From: Flavobacterium sp.
GTDB taxonomy: Bacteria; Bacteroidota; Bacteroidia; Flavobacteriales; Flavobacteriaceae
Assembly: GCA_012032075.1 (NCBI GenBank)
Contig: JAAURU010000167.1
Span: forward strand, 1 to 7,688
Length of the DNA: 7,688 bases
Reading direction: 5' to 3'
Shown piece by piece: positions 7,320-7,688 of the stretch. How positions within the stretch are numbered: position 1 is the first letter of the stretch; the number at the start of each line of letters is the position of its first letter. The translations under genes were made by a program, and so were the position numbers. The notes under the pieces were generated by a model, which saw only the letters and a program-made list of their open reading frames with translations, was not told where the DNA came from and did not search any database.

Positions 7320-7688
7320 TACGAATTGTAATTGCAGAAGATCATCAGGCTTTAATAGATGGAATTAAATTAGCATTAGAATATGAGGAAACCATTGAAG
7401 TTGTGGGAGAAGCCATAGATGGTGAAATGTTGCTTGAATTGGTAAAAATAAAGCAGCCAGATGTTGTTGTAACGGATATACGAATGCCTAAATGTGACGG
7501 TATTGCTGCTACAAGAGTGATAAAAAAAGAGTATCCAACTATACAAGTAATTGCTTTTAGTATGTTTGATCAGGAAGAAGCTGTTTGTCAAATGAAAGAA
7601 GCAGGAGCATTAGGCTATATTATGAAAAATTCTTCTTTGAAAAAATTAATTGAAGCCATCAAAAGTGTAGCAACTAATATTCCTTTCT
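7316..7688 (+). CDS. NarL/FixJ-type response regulator, receiver domain (cut by window end)
   Basis: The ATG at 7316 overlaps the kinase stop by four bases (ATGA), and the frame stays open to the window edge, giving 124 residues. It is a complete-looking receiver domain: acidic pair Glu8-Asp9, phosphoacceptor Asp54 in VVVTDIRMP, Ser82 in VIAFSMFD at the Thr/Ser switch position, and Lys104 in GYIMKNSS. The AEDHQALIDGI opening and MPKCDGIAATR segment are typical of LuxR/NarL-family regulators that pair with HisKA_3 kinases, so a C-terminal helix-turn-helix DNA-binding domain is expected past the edge but not seen. It is the cognate partner of the upstream kinase, receiving phosphate on Asp54 and then controlling transcription of unknown targets. 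Confidence 0.92.
   Translation, partial: MIRIVIAEDHQALIDGIKLALEYEETIEVVGEAIDGEMLLELVKIKQPDVVVTDIRMPKCDGIAATRVIKKEYPTIQVIAFSMFDQEEAVCQMKEAGALGYIMKNSSLKKLIEAIKSVATNIPF

Noticed and set aside
6384..7591. Minus-strand open frames opposite the kinase and regulator
   Set aside because: Their Leu/Ile/Phe-rich products are reverse complements of A-rich coding sequence of strongly supported genes.

Overview
The window is strongly A+T-rich. It carries a type IX secretion (T9SS) C-terminal sorting domain, a TAnnTTTG-type -7 promoter box, and a Tpr-fused HisKA_3 histidine kinase paired with a NarL-type regulator. Together these point to the Bacteroidota, most likely a marine or freshwater member of the Flavobacteriaceae. 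No RNA genes, insertion sequences or CRISPR arrays were seen.

Layout. Positions 1-130 are non-coding and hold a 12-nt pyrimidine tandem repeat. Positions 131-675 (minus) are the remains of a DJ-1/PfpI-family protein with four indels and one nonsense codon. A divergent intergenic region leads into an intact secreted alpha/beta-hydrolase esterase (870-1715, plus). It converges on a long minus-strand gene (1782-4521) across a shared bidirectional terminator. That long gene encodes a T9SS-exported cell-surface or secreted protein: signal peptide, an unnamed N-terminal domain, a Calx-beta-like domain, a choice-of-anchor I beta-propeller-like domain and a type A sorting domain. It reads through only after four one-base corrections. 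A two-helix small membrane protein (4657-4872, minus) lies upstream of it.

From 5100 to the right edge runs a plus-strand three-gene operon: an unrecognised cytoplasmic protein, a membrane TPR sensor histidine kinase, and a NarL/FixJ-type response regulator cut by the window end. After repair of single-base indels the genes are joined by a stop/start overlap (TAATG) and a 4-base overlap (ATGA). This implies translational coupling and a phosphorelay from His405 of the kinase to Asp54 of the regulator.

The most striking property of the window is quality rather than novelty. Four unrelated genes carry about twelve single-base indels, mostly in short homopolymers, and in each case removing or adding one base restores conserved family sequence. 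That pattern fits uncorrected read or assembly error better than real gene decay. No clearly new biological system is evident. The best candidates for a second look are the unknown protein coupled to the kinase, the N-terminal domain of the T9SS protein, and two inverted repeats that overlap predicted promoter boxes.
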